A stretch of DNA of 64,000 nucleotides from Microbacterium lushaniae. GTDB taxonomy: Bacteria; Actinomycetota; Actinomycetes; Actinomycetales; Microbacteriaceae. Position 1 is the first letter of the stretch; every line of letters starts with the position of its first letter. The position numbers and the translations under genes are program-made. The notes beneath the pieces are model-generated. The model saw only the letters and a program-made list of their open reading frames with translations. It did no database searches and was not told the DNA's origin. The stretch covers positions 2,790,001-2,854,000 of the forward strand of contig NZ_CP044232.1 of the NCBI RefSeq assembly GCF_008727775.1. The letters run 5' to 3'. Below are positions 1 through 8,097 of the stretch, one piece after another.

Positions 1-934
1 CGACGTCCACGCGAGCCAGCACCTCCACGGCGGGCAGCTCGTTGACCAGCACCTGCTGACGGGCGAGTCTGGCCGCGCCGACGGCGAAGGCGATCGAGGT
101 CATCAGGACCAGGCCGAGCGGGATCATGGCGGTGATCGCCGCAACCGTGCTGACCACGGCATCGGTCCACCTTCCGCTCCGCCACGCCGGGCCCCACCCG
201 CCGGCGACCACCATCTGCGCGTTCAGGACGAGCAGAGCGACGGGGCCGATGATCCAGCCCATCCACACCAGCACCCGGTTCACCACGGCACGCACTTCGG
301 ATCTGACGAGGGAGAACCGTTTCGCCTCACCGGCGAACCGGTTGGCGTAGGAGTCGGCCCCCACGCGCGTGACACGGGCCCGCCCGTCGCCGGCGATCAC
401 CACCGACCCCGACAGCGCCTCATCGCCGACGTGCTTGTCGATGGCGTCGGCCTCGCCCGTCAGCATCGATTCGTCGATCTGCAGGCCGCGCGCCTGCGTC
501 ACCACGGCGTCGGCGGGAACCTGGTCGCCCGGGCGCAGCACGAGGAGGTCGCCGAGGACGACGGCCGCCGGCGCGATCTCGCCCTCCACCGCATCGCGAC
601 GGATGCGCGCGCGCGGCGCGTTCAGCAGCGCAAGCCGATCCAGGGCCGCCTTCGCGCGGAACTCCTGCACGCATCCGATGATCGAGTTGGACAGGGCGAT
701 CGCCCCGAACAGCGCGTCCTGCCAGCGTCCGAGCAGCAGCAGGACGAAGAAGCAACCGAAGATGATGCCGTTGAACAGCGTGAAGACGTTGGCCCGGACG
801 ATGTTCCAGACGCTGCGGCTGGTGTCCGGGGTGAACGCATTCGTCTCCCCCGCCGCGGTCCGTTCGGCGACGGCGGCGGCATCGAGCCCCGGATCCGCCT
901 GGGCCGCCGCGACGGGACCGGGGGCGGCATCCAT
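1..934 (-). CDS. Cation-translocating P-type ATPase, N-terminal part (cut by window edge)
   Basis: About 311 N-terminal residues are visible, and the gene continues beyond base 1. The protein opens with a short soluble region and a first pair of membrane segments (around residues 45-85). The actuator domain follows, with the phosphatase motif MLTGEAD near residue 160, and then two more membrane segments. The motif and order are those of P-type ATPases that pump cations across the cytoplasmic membrane, and the overall look is of the CtpE-like HAD-IC group in actinobacteria. The phosphorylation site DKTGT would lie outside the window. The start is the ATG at 934, because another ATG at 930 is out of frame with this protein. 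It lies 59 bases downstream of the sugar permease on the same strand and could be read through from it. The ion cannot be assigned from this half. Confidence 0.85.
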   Translation of the reverse strand, partial: MDAAPGPVAAAQADPGLDAAAVAERTAAGETNAFTPDTSRSVWNIVRANVFTLFNGIIFGCFFVLLLLGRWQDALFGAIALSNSIIGCVQEFRAKAALDRLALLNAPRARIRRDAVEGEIAPAAVVLGDLLVLRPGDQVPADAVVTQARGLQIDESMLTGEADAIDKHVGDEALSGSVVIAGDGRARVTRVGADSYANRFAGEAKRFSLVRSEVRAVVNRVLVWMGWIIGPVALLVLNAQMVVAGGWGPAWRSGRWTDAVVSTVAAITAMIPLGLVLMTSIAFAVGAARLARQQVLVNELPAVEVLARVDV

Positions 935-993
935 GCGGTCAGGTTACGCCGCGGCCCGCGCCGACGGTACGCCGGCTCCGGGCCGTCCTGCCC

Positions 994-1977
994 TCAGCCC
1001 TTGGTGCTTCCGGCCAGCAGGCCGCGCACGAAGTAGCGCTGCAGGGAGAAGAACACGATCAGCGGCACGATCAGCGAGACGAACGCGCCGGCGGTCAGTC
1101 GCTGCCAGTCCTGCCCGCGAGAGCCCACCATCTCGGCCAGGCGCTGGGTGAGCGGGGCGACATCCTGCGTTCCGCCGGAGAAGATGAGGGCGACCAGCAG
1201 GTCGTTCCACACCCACAGGAACTGGAAGATCGCCACCGACGCGATGGCGGGAGTTGCGAGCGGGATCACGACGCGGAAGAAGATCTGGGTGTGGCTGGCG
1301 CCGTCCACACGAGCGGCCTCGATGACGTCACCGGGGATCTCGGAGATGAAGTTGTGCAGCAGGAAGATCGTCAGCGGCAGCGCGAAGATCGTGTGCGCGA
1401 TCCACAGCGGCAGATAGTTCTGCTCGGGGATGAACGGGATGACATCGTGCAGCCACTGCTGGCCCGGCCGCAGCCACACCGAGAACGTCTGCAGGAGCGG
1501 GACCAGCGCCATCTGGATGGGCACGATCTGCAGCGCGAAGATGAAGATGAACAGCCCGTTGGAGAAGCGGAACCGCATCCACGCGAAGGCGTAGGCCGCC
1601 ATCGAGGCGAACACGAGGGGGAAGATCGTGGCCGGGATCGCGATCGCGAGGGAGTTGACGAAGTACGCGCCCAGCTGCGGCGAGGACTGCGACGGCGACA
1701 GCAGCACGTCACGGTAGTTGTCGAGCGTGAAACCGGGGTTCTGGAAGATCGTCCACCAGCCGGTCTCCTGGATCAGCTCGGCCGGGCGGAAGGACGAGAC
1801 GAGCAACCCGAACGTGGGGATCGTCCACAGGATGGCGATGATCAGGGCAGCCACCGTGGCGCCGCGGGAGGTCAGCCGCCGCTTGGTCCGTGACGTCGCC
1901 GTGCCGGCGATGGCGATCCGGTACTCGTCCTTGCCGTCGGGGGTGGGGAGGTCGACGGGGGCGACACTGCTGCTCAT
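994..1977 (-). CDS. Sugar ABC transporter permease, MalG type (CUT1)
   Basis: A 327-residue inner-membrane permease with about six membrane segments. The cytoplasmic EAA loop is clear (EAARVDGASHTQIFFRVVIP), which is where the transporter ATPase docks. An N-terminal tail of about 35 residues precedes the first helix. Its ATG overlaps the stop of the MalF-type permease by four bases (ATGA), so translation is coupled. Together with that permease and the lipoprotein at 3057-4412 it forms a CUT1 importer for a mono- or oligosaccharide. No ATPase gene is adjacent. Actinobacterial CUT1 importers often share one MsiK-type ATPase encoded elsewhere, which is assumed here. The substrate is unknown. Confidence 0.93.
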   Translation of the reverse strand: MSSSVAPVDLPTPDGKDEYRIAIAGTATSRTKRRLTSRGATVAALIIAILWTIPTFGLLVSSFRPAELIQETGWWTIFQNPGFTLDNYRDVLLSPSQSSPQLGAYFVNSLAIAIPATIFPLVFASMAAYAFAWMRFRFSNGLFIFIFALQIVPIQMALVPLLQTFSVWLRPGQQWLHDVIPFIPEQNYLPLWIAHTIFALPLTIFLLHNFISEIPGDVIEAARVDGASHTQIFFRVVIPLATPAIASVAIFQFLWVWNDLLVALIFSGGTQDVAPLTQRLAEMVGSRGQDWQRLTAGAFVSLIVPLIVFFSLQRYFVRGLLAGSTKG

Positions 1978-2942
1978 CGGATCTCCCTCTGCTTGCGAAG
2001 CACGTTCACGTTGTAGATGACGATGGGGAGCACGAGCACGAAGAGGATGACGGCCAGGGCTGAGCCGCGGCCCACTTCGCTCGCGCGGAACGCCTGCACG
2101 TACATCTCGTTCGCCACGACGCTCGTGTTGAAGTTGCCGCCGGTCATCGTGCGGACGATGTCGAAGACCTTCAGGGTCGCGATCGAGATGGTCGTGAGCA
2201 CCACCACGAGGGATCCGCGGATACCAGGGACGGTCACGTTCATGAACCGCTGCCATGCGTTGGTGCCGTCCAGCTGGGCGGCCTCGATCTGCTCGGTCGG
2301 GATGCCCTTGATCGCGGCGCTGAGCACGACCATCGCGAACCCGGTCTGGATCCAGATCATCACGACGATGAGCAGCACGGTGTTGATCGGGTCGGTCTGC
2401 AGCCACTGCACCGGGTCGCCGCCGAACGCAACCGAGAGGGCGTTGAGCAGGCCGATCTGCTCGCGGCCCGCCGAGCGGTATTCATACACGAAGCGCCAGA
2501 TGATGCCGGCCCCGACGAACGAGATCGCCATCGGCATGAAGACGAGCGCCTTGTAGATCTTCTCTCCGCGCGACTTGTCGATGAAGACCGCGTACGCGAG
2601 CCCCAGAGCGGTGGAGAAGGTGGGCACCAGGAGCACCCAGATGACGGTGTTGATGAGGGTGCGGATGGCCGCCGGCTGCGTGAACATCCACGCGAAGTTG
2701 TTCCAGCTGAAGTTGCCGCTGTTGTCCTGGAACGCCAGCAGCGTCGTCCGGATCGCGGGCCACACCAGCCCCACCGCCAGCAGGAGCAGCGCGGGCAGGA
2801 GGAACCACAGCAGCTGCCAGGCGGTGCGCCCGCGACGAGGCGCACGGCCCATCAGGAGGACGATGATCCCCAGGATGGCGGCGAAGACCACGAGGCCGAG
2901 CACCACCTGAAGGATCTTCCCGATGAGATCAGCGGTTGTCAT
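1974..2942 (-). CDS. Sugar ABC transporter permease, MalF type (CUT1)
   Basis: A 322-residue permease. It starts with an extra N-terminal helix (residues about 8-31) and continues with the six-helix CUT1 core. The EAA loop reads EAAQLDGTNAWQRFMNVTVP. It is the second gene of the transporter operon, 114 bases behind the binding protein with a strong hairpin in the gap, and it overlaps the MalG-type gene by four bases. It would pair with the MalG-type subunit to form the membrane channel. Confidence 0.93.
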   Translation of the reverse strand: MTTADLIGKILQVVLGLVVFAAILGIIVLLMGRAPRRGRTAWQLLWFLLPALLLLAVGLVWPAIRTTLLAFQDNSGNFSWNNFAWMFTQPAAIRTLINTVIWVLLVPTFSTALGLAYAVFIDKSRGEKIYKALVFMPMAISFVGAGIIWRFVYEYRSAGREQIGLLNALSVAFGGDPVQWLQTDPINTVLLIVVMIWIQTGFAMVVLSAAIKGIPTEQIEAAQLDGTNAWQRFMNVTVPGIRGSLVVVLTTISIATLKVFDIVRTMTGGNFNTSVVANEMYVQAFRASEVGRGSALAVILFVLVLPIVIYNVNVLRKQREIR

Positions 2943-3013
2943 CGTTCGCCTTTCTTGCCTCGTCTGCCGAGGGAAACCTCAGATCCGGCCCCGCAGCGCA
3001 CACGGGGAGGGGA

Positions 3014-3053
3014 TGAGCGGGCCGGGACGGAGCATCCCATCCCGGCCCGCTCA
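3014..3053 (-). terminator. Intercistronic hairpin after the sugar-binding protein gene
   Basis: Two perfect 14-base arms (3014-3027 and 3040-3053) flank a 12-base loop, starting four bases after the stop codon of the binding-protein gene. There is no T tract. In binding-protein-dependent operons such hairpins commonly give partial termination or protect the upstream transcript, so that the binding protein outnumbers the permeases. That role is inferred here. Confidence 0.6.
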
Positions 3054-3056
3054 CGG

Positions 3057-4412
3057 TCAGCTGGTGGGCCAGCTGGCCTCGACTTCATCGACCACCGTCT
3101 GCGTGCTCTGTCCGCCGATCCACTCGACGATGCCCCGCCAGAACGCCGCGGAACCGACGGCGCCGGGCATCAGGTCGGAACCGTCGAAGCGGAACTCGGT
3201 GTCGGGGCTCTGCAGGATCTCGATGGACTGCTCCAGCAGCGGGCTGGAGGCGTTGGCCGGGTCGAGTCCCTTGTTGGCGCTGATGACGCCGCCCAGGCTC
3301 ACGCGGTTGTTCGCCCACAGGGCGCTGGCGAGGTAGGTCCGCACGGCCTCGACCTCTTCGGCCTCGCGGAACGCCACCGGGAACTCGCCGCCACCGGTGA
3401 CCGCCTGCGGGTCGTCGGCGTCGACGGGGGGCATCAGGAACGCGAAGACGTCGCCGTCGGGTGCGACGGTGATGTCGTCTCCGCCGTCCGGGTTCCAGAA
3501 GGTCTCGTAGAACGAGGCCTGGTGGTGCAGCGAGCACTCGTCGTCGAGGATGGGCAGACCCGCCTCCTGGAACGGCGTGCTGATCTGCGTGGAGACGTCG
3601 CCGAATCCGCCGTTGACCATCTCATCGCTCTTGAGGTACTCGCCGACCGAGTCGAACGCGGTGACGACCTCGGGCGAGTTGAACGGAACTTCGTGCGTGA
3701 CCCACTGGTCGTAGAAGTCCGCGCCGGCCTGGCGCAGCACGAAGTCCTCGATCCAGTCGGTGCCCGGCCAGCCGGTCGCCTCGCCGGATTCCAGACCCAC
3801 GCACCACGGCTGGTGGCCGGAGTCGGATGCGATCGTCTCGGACAGCTCCATCATCTCGTCGAGGGTCGTCGGGACCTCCCAGCCGTTGTCCTCGAACTGA
3901 GCCGGCGAGTACCAGATGTACCCCTTGATGCTCGCCATCAGCGGCGCGGCGTACGTCGTGCCGTCGATCGTGGCGTATTCCTTCCAGATCGGGTCCCAGC
4001 CCTCGTCGATGTTGTCGATCACCGGCTGGGACGCCGGCACGATCCAGCCGCCGGCGGCGAGACGGGCCAGCAGGCCCGGCTGCGGCACGATGCCGATGTC
4101 GGGGGCGTTGCCACCCTCGGCGAGGACCGCGATCTGGGCCTCGAACTCGCTCGAGCCCTGGTAGTTGATCTCGATGCCGGTGCACGAGGCGAAGTCGCTC
4201 CACGACTCCACCAGACGGTCGGCCTCCAGGTCGAGGATCGTTCCGCCGATGGTGACGGTGGCGTCCTCGAACGTGCCGTAGTCCTCGTAGTCGGCGCAGT
4301 CGACGTCGTCGCCCCCGGCCTCGATGTCACCGGTACAACCGGCAAGCGCCAAGCCGGCGACGCCGACGAGTGCGAGCGGCGCCCAAAGGCGACGGTGCTG
4401 TGACATGCCCAT
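3057..4412 (-). CDS. Sugar-binding lipoprotein of CUT1 ABC transporter
   Basis: A 451-residue extracellular solute-binding protein. It has a lipoprotein signal (basic MSQHRR, hydrophobic stretch, lipobox LAGC with Cys at residue 26), so it would be anchored to the outer face of the membrane. The rest resembles family 1 sugar-binding proteins, with aromatic-rich segments such as WYFT/YIWYSP-like regions. The start is the ATG at 4412, which sits six bases behind a perfect AGGAGG. An in-frame ATG at 4406 and a longer frame reaching 4502 are less likely. The gene heads the transporter operon and is divergent from a LacI regulator, with several operator-like palindromes between them, so induction by the imported sugar is expected. 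The sugar is not identifiable. Confidence 0.92.
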   Translation of the reverse strand: MGMSQHRRLWAPLALVGVAGLALAGCTGDIEAGGDDVDCADYEDYGTFEDATVTIGGTILDLEADRLVESWSDFASCTGIEINYQGSSEFEAQIAVLAEGGNAPDIGIVPQPGLLARLAAGGWIVPASQPVIDNIDEGWDPIWKEYATIDGTTYAAPLMASIKGYIWYSPAQFEDNGWEVPTTLDEMMELSETIASDSGHQPWCVGLESGEATGWPGTDWIEDFVLRQAGADFYDQWVTHEVPFNSPEVVTAFDSVGEYLKSDEMVNGGFGDVSTQISTPFQEAGLPILDDECSLHHQASFYETFWNPDGGDDITVAPDGDVFAFLMPPVDADDPQAVTGGGEFPVAFREAEEVEAVRTYLASALWANNRVSLGGVISANKGLDPANASSPLLEQSIEILQSPDTEFRFDGSDLMPGAVGSAAFWRGIVEWIGGQSTQTVVDEVEASWPTS

Positions 4413-4453
4413 GTGGTTCCTCCTCTTTGAGAGCTCTGGTGCGGCTCCCGTCA

Positions 4454-4595
4454 GGAACCGATTCCAGGCCACGGTATGCGACTTCCACGCACGGCACAAC
4501 AACCATTGATCACGACTGCATAACCGCCAATGGGAGCGCTCTCAGCCGGTCTGGAAACGGTTCCGCGGTCGCCGGCAGCTCCCGCAACCGGTTCC
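4454..4595. promoter_or_regulatory. Three related palindromes, probable LacI-family operators
   Basis: Three 12-base sites share the pattern GGAACCGGTTCC: GGAACCGATTCC at 4454-4465, GGAAACGGTTCC at 4553-4564 and GCAACCGGTTCC at 4584-4595. Each is a near-palindrome with the central CG typical of LacI/GalR operators. They fill the gap between the divergent transporter operon and the LacI gene, so they most likely bind the product of 4663-5706 and control both directions. Confidence 0.7.
4531..4544. promoter_or_regulatory. LacI/GalR-type operator TGGGAGCGCTCTCA
   Basis: A 14-base near-perfect palindrome of the classical form TGNGANCGNTCNCA recognised by many actinobacterial LacI regulators of sugar uptake. 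It differs in sequence from the three GGAACCGGTTCC-type sites around it, so a second LacI-family protein might also read this region. Confidence 0.65.
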
Positions 4596-4662
4596 ATTTC
4601 GCGCGGGGCGCGGTTACCCTTTGTGCGGCAAGGGCGGTGCGACGATGCGGCGAGGAGGCCAC

Positions 4663-5706
4663 ATGAGCGGAATCTCCGACGTCGCGCGCATCGCCGGCGT
4701 TTCCAAATCCACGGCCAGCCGCGCACTCACGGGCAGTGGATACGTGTCCGAGCAGACGCGTCGCCGCGTGGCCGAGGTCGCCGCCTCCCTGGGATACGTG
4801 CCGTCCACCAGCGCGGTGAGCCTGGCCACCGGTCGGATGCAGTCCGTCGCCGTGCTCGTACCCACCGTGGCCCGGTGGTTCTTCGCCCAGGTGCTGGGGG
4901 GCGTGCAGTCCGCGCTGCTGGAGCGCAACCTCGACCTCACCCTCTACGAGGCCCCGCCCGGAACGCAGGAGCGCCGCCGCATCCTCGAGGACTTCCTCCC
5001 CCGCCGGCGGTTCGACGGACTGATCGCCGTCGGGCTGGAGCCGGCCGAAGGAGAGCTCGAGCAGCTCCAGCGGATCGGACGCCCCGTGGTGAGCGTCGTG
5101 GGCGCCACGGGCCCGTCGAGCCTGGTCACCGTCGACGACGTGCACGCGGCCCGGCGCGCGACGGAGCACCTCATCGCCCTCGGGCATCGCTTCATCGTCT
5201 TCCTCGGTGGCGACACCGACGACCACTTCGCGCACGTGGACCGCCTCCGTCTGCGCGGTTACCAGGAGGCGATGGCCGACGCGGGGCTGGCCGCGCACAT
5301 CCGCCACGTCGGCTCGGGGGTCAGCATCCCCGAGGGATACGCCGCAGCGGTCGATCTGCTCGGAGAGACCCGCGCGCGCCCCACCGCACTCGTCGCGGCG
5401 TGCGACGAAGTGGCCATCGGGGCGATCATCGCCTCCCGCCGCCTCGCGATCGCCGTGCCGGGCGACCTCAGCGTCGTCGGCATCGACGATCACGAGTACG
5501 CGGAGATGTTCTCCCTCACGACGCTGCGCCAGCTCCCGCGCGAGCAGGGCCGCGCCGCGGTCGACCTGCTGCTGCGCACGATCGGCGACCCGGCGCGGGC
5601 GCGGGAGGAACTGCTCCTGCAGGCGCGACTGGTCGTGCGCAGTTCGACGGCACCGGCGGACCCGGCTCCGGCCATCGCCGTCTCCGACACGCACCCCCCG
5701 CGCTGA
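4663..5706 (+). CDS. LacI-family transcriptional regulator
   Basis: A 347-residue regulator. The N-terminal helix-turn-helix reads ISDVARIAGVSKSTASRAL (residues about 3-21), with a hinge helix after it. The remainder is a periplasmic-binding-protein-like sensor domain (for example AVLVPTVARWFFAQ, then DDVHAARRATEHLIALGH). The start is the ATG at 4663 behind GAGGAGG. A TTG further upstream in frame is less likely. It is divergent from the sugar ABC operon, with clustered operator palindromes in between, so it very likely represses that operon and itself until the sugar binds. A strong bidirectional terminator follows. Confidence 0.93.
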   Translation: MSGISDVARIAGVSKSTASRALTGSGYVSEQTRRRVAEVAASLGYVPSTSAVSLATGRMQSVAVLVPTVARWFFAQVLGGVQSALLERNLDLTLYEAPPGTQERRRILEDFLPRRRFDGLIAVGLEPAEGELEQLQRIGRPVVSVVGATGPSSLVTVDDVHAARRATEHLIALGHRFIVFLGGDTDDHFAHVDRLRLRGYQEAMADAGLAAHIRHVGSGVSIPEGYAAAVDLLGETRARPTALVAACDEVAIGAIIASRRLAIAVPGDLSVVGIDDHEYAEMFSLTTLRQLPREQGRAAVDLLLRTIGDPARAREELLLQARLVVRSSTAPADPAPAIAVSDTHPPR

Positions 5707-5721
5707 GGCCATCGGAAACGG

Positions 5722-5754
5722 AAAGGCCCCGGATGCGTCGCATCCGGGGCCTTT
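5722..5754. terminator. Bidirectional terminator between LacI gene and rplL
   Basis: A nearly perfect 33-base hairpin with 16-base arms starting AAAGG and ending CCTTT. It separates the convergent LacI regulator and ribosomal protein L7/L12 genes and would stop transcripts from both sides. Confidence 0.88.
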
Positions 5755-5765
5755 CGCGGAGGGTG

Positions 5766-6155
5766 TTACTTCAGGGTCACCGAAGCGCCGGCCTCCTCGA
5801 GGGCAGCCTTGGCCTTCTCGGCGGTCTCCTTGTTGGCACCTTCGAGAACGGGCTTGGGCGCGCCGTCGACGACGGCCTTGGCCTCACCCAGGCCGAGCGA
5901 GGTGAGCTCGCGGACGACCTTGATGACCTGGATCTTCTTGTCGCCGACCGACTCGAGGACGACGTCGAAGGAGTCCTTGACCTCTTCCTCCTCGGCGGGG
6001 GCACCACCGGCGGGAGCGCCGGCAGCGGCGACCGCGACGGGCGCGGCGGCGGTGACGTCGAAGGTCTCCTCGAACGCCTTCACGAACTCGCTGAGCTCGA
6101 TGAGGGTGAGCTCCTTGAACGCGTCGAGCAGCTCCTCAGTGCTGAGCTTTGCCAT
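5766..6155 (-). CDS. rplL: 50S ribosomal protein L7/L12
   Basis: A 129-residue protein of the usual L7/L12 size. The N-terminal dimerisation domain ([17 protein letters not shown]) is followed by an Ala/Gly-rich flexible hinge (residues about 35-55). The conserved C-terminal domain, with [20 protein letters not shown], recruits translation factors to the ribosome stalk. The ATG at 6155 follows an AAGGAG site. It lies 44 bases downstream of rplJ in the same operon and ends at a strong terminator. The stalk needs several L7/L12 copies per L10, so extra translation of this second gene is expected. Confidence 0.98.
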   Translation of the reverse strand: MAKLSTEELLDAFKELTLIELSEFVKAFEETFDVTAAAPVAVAAAGAPAGGAPAEEEEVKDSFDVVLESVGDKKIQVIKVVRELTSLGLGEAKAVVDGAPKPVLEGANKETAEKAKAALEEAGASVTLK

Positions 6156-6199
6156 GATGTTTCTCCTTGATTGGGGTTTCGCTGTGCCGGGGCCCGATG

Positions 6200-6715
6200 T
6201 CAGGCCGCGGACTCCTGCTTCTCGCGCAGCGCGTCGACCGTGCGGACGGCCTTCGACGGGAGCGCATTGAAGACGTACGCCGCCTTGGTCATCGTCGCCT
6301 TCATCGCACCGGCGAGCTTCGCCAGCAGGACTTCACGGCTCTCGAGATCGGCGAGCTTGTTGACCTCATCCGCGGTCAGGGATGCTCCGTCGAAGAAGCC
6401 GCCCTTGATCACGAGGTGAGGGTGTGCCTTGGCGAAGGCACGCAGACCCTTCGCGACGGTGACAGGGTCACCGTGCACGAACGCGATGGCCGACGGACCC
6501 TTGAGGTCGTCGTCCAGTCCCGTGACCCCCGCATTGCCTGCGGCGATCTTGGTCAGCGTGTTCTTCACCACGGCGTATTCCGCGTCCTGACGGATGCTGT
6601 TGCGGAGCTCTTTGAGCTCGGCAACCGTCAGCCCGCGGTACTCGGTCAGCAGAACGGCGGTCGAGTCCTCGAAATGCTTCGTGAGCTCGGCGACCGATGC
6701 TTCCTTCTGCGCCAT
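6200..6715 (-). CDS. rplJ: 50S ribosomal protein L10
   Basis: A 171-residue protein starting [11 protein letters not shown], the usual L10 start. It contains [15 protein letters not shown] and the C-terminal helix that carries L7/L12 dimers. The ATG at 6715 is eight bases behind AAGGAG, and an in-frame extension to 6790 runs into the leader and is rejected. It is first in the rplJ-rplL operon, with a leader containing a terminator-like hairpin and an upstream promoter. L10-L7/L12 feedback on its own leader is known in other bacteria and is plausible here. In this genome the pair is about 21.5 kb away from rplKA. Confidence 0.97.
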   Translation of the reverse strand: MAQKEASVAELTKHFEDSTAVLLTEYRGLTVAELKELRNSIRQDAEYAVVKNTLTKIAAGNAGVTGLDDDLKGPSAIAFVHGDPVTVAKGLRAFAKAHPHLVIKGGFFDGASLTADEVNKLADLESREVLLAKLAGAMKATMTKAAYVFNALPSKAVRTVDALREKQESAA

Positions 6716-6923
6716 GGCCACTCCTTGTATGTACGAGGCGCTCCGCGGAAGCGGGGCGCCGGCCGGGGACCATCGCGATGCAGGCAACAAAAAAGCTCCG
6801 GCGCAGGCGCACGGAGCTGGATTCAGGAGAATCGTTCTGTGTCACCTGCGTGGGCCCCTGCTGTGCAGAGCTTCGATCGGGCTGCACTTGCGCGCACACC
6901 GATGACCGACGGTCTTTGGCTTG
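6716..6923 (-). promoter_or_regulatory. rplJ leader (L10-type) with attenuator-like hairpin
   Basis: About 200 untranslated bases separate the predicted promoter from rplJ. On the minus strand they contain the stem AGCTCCG ... CGGAGCT (6794-6800 and 6812-6818), followed directly by six T residues, which is a textbook intrinsic terminator inside the leader. This arrangement fits the L10 leader family, where L10-L7/L12 binding controls read-through into rplJ. The L10-binding fold itself was not modelled. Confidence 0.65.
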
Positions 6924-6929
6924 CCCACC

Positions 6930-6958
6930 AGCATACGTGCCGGAGTTGCGTGCGGCAA
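6930..6958 (-). promoter_or_regulatory. Predicted promoter of rplJ-rplL
   Basis: On the minus strand TTGCCG (6953-6958) and TATGCT (6930-6935) are separated by exactly 17 bases, matching a housekeeping sigma-70/HrdB-type promoter. It lies at the expected distance upstream of the L10 leader. Confidence 0.65.
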
Positions 6959-7009
6959 ATCCCGCGAGGGCACAATGGGTGCCAGACACACTCACCCGGG
7001 GGGATGACG

Positions 7010-7490
7010 ATGGCGTTGCGGATGATTCTGCCCGAATCGGAGCAATGGATCGAGGTCGCCGAGCGCGCCCGGGAGTTCGAACGCGCAACCGGCGAGGTCG
7101 CACCGCACGAGGTCGCGGGCGCGGCGGTGGCCCCCGAGGCCGAGCGCGCCCTCTGGGCCGACTACGCGCGCCCGTCGCGGCTGGCCCGCGCTGTCCCTCC
7201 GCTTCGGTTTCACCGGCGCCACAGTGGGAACGGGCGCGCTGGCGATCCTGTTCGCGGTCATGGCCTGGACCGACTCGCAGCCCGGCGTGTTCCTGCTCAT
7301 GATCCTGCTGGCGCCGGTGGCCCTGGCCACGACGGTCTGCATGTCCGGCGGGGCGTGGCGGGTCTTCCTGGCGTACTCGGAGTCGGACCCGGCCTGGGTC
7401 GCACTCCGTCGCTTCTTCTCGTTCGGCCGCACGCGGACGCCCCGACCCGTCACGCCGGCGCAGGCCCCCGAGAGGAGCGGTGTCGCGTGA
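7010..7490 (+). pseudogene. Small membrane protein, apparently frameshifted
   Basis: The first frame gives a soluble acidic N-terminus (MALRMILPESEQWIEVAERA), with an ATG at 7010 six bases behind a G-rich site. Around 7185-7195 the protein-like frame moves by +1 into WPALSLRFGFTGATVGTGAL. Two membrane segments and a basic tail ending at 7490 follow. One extra base (or two missing) near the CGGCTGG at 7179-7185 would explain it. Read as one gene it would encode about 160 residues. The function is not recognised. If the shift is real, only an 88-residue piece from the GTG at 7224 might still be made. The next gene begins inside its stop codon (GTGA), which supports a two-gene unit. Confidence 0.55.
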
Positions 7491-8039
7491 GGATGATCCC
7501 GGCACTGGGGAACCGGCGGCGGCGTCGTGGCCACGTTCGGGATCCTGTTGACCGTCGAAGCCCTCACGCCCGGTCGCCTGAGCGGTTCACCGTCGATCGA
7601 CCTGGCCATCGCCGGCATCCTCGTCGCGCTCGTGGTCGGCGCCCCTGCCGTCCTCGTGCTGTGGATGCTGCACCGCTCCGGCCGCCGGCTGGCGCGCGCG
7701 GCGGGGTACTGGAGCGCACTGCCCTACCGCACCGGCGCGCGCCGCCCGATGGTCTCGGACTACTTCACCGCACGCTGGGTCGGATACTCCCCCGATCTCC
7801 TGCCGCGGATCATCACCGTGGCGTCGGCCTTCCTGGCGTCGGCGTTCTCCGTCTCGATGATCTACTACTTCGTCGCGGTGAGCCCCGACCCGGCATTCGT
7901 GGTGGCCGCGTGCCTGTGGTCGGTGCTGTTCCTCGCCGTCACAGCCGGCCAGTTCGGCGGCGTCCAGCGCATCCAGAACGGCTACGGACATCGCGACCCG
8001 CTGGGTCATGACCGTCGGATGCGGCGTTCGCGCGCGTGA
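7487..8039 (+). pseudogene. Membrane protein, apparently frameshifted near its start
   Basis: The GTG at 7487 overlaps the previous stop and starts MRMIPALGN. About ten codons later, in the repeat CGGCGGCGG (7514-7522), the coding signal jumps by +1 into VVATFGILLTVEALTPGRL and continues to 8039. The body has about four membrane segments (near VVATFGILL, IAGILVALVVGAP, ITVASAFLASAFS, AACLWSVLFLAVTAG). No family is recognised. The frame from the GTG at 7527 would give 170 residues and could be the real product if that start is used. Like its neighbour it needs one base removed, so both deserve resequencing. Confidence 0.55.
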
Positions 8040-8097
8040 CGCCGGCTTCGCCGCGTGCCGTGCTGCAGGCGTCGCGGGGCCGGGTTAGCCTCGAGAG

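Noticed and set aside
4530..6170. Long plus-strand open frame across the LacI gene and rplL
   Set aside because: It runs out of frame through the LacI gene and antisense to rplL, with Arg/Pro-rich nonsense composition.
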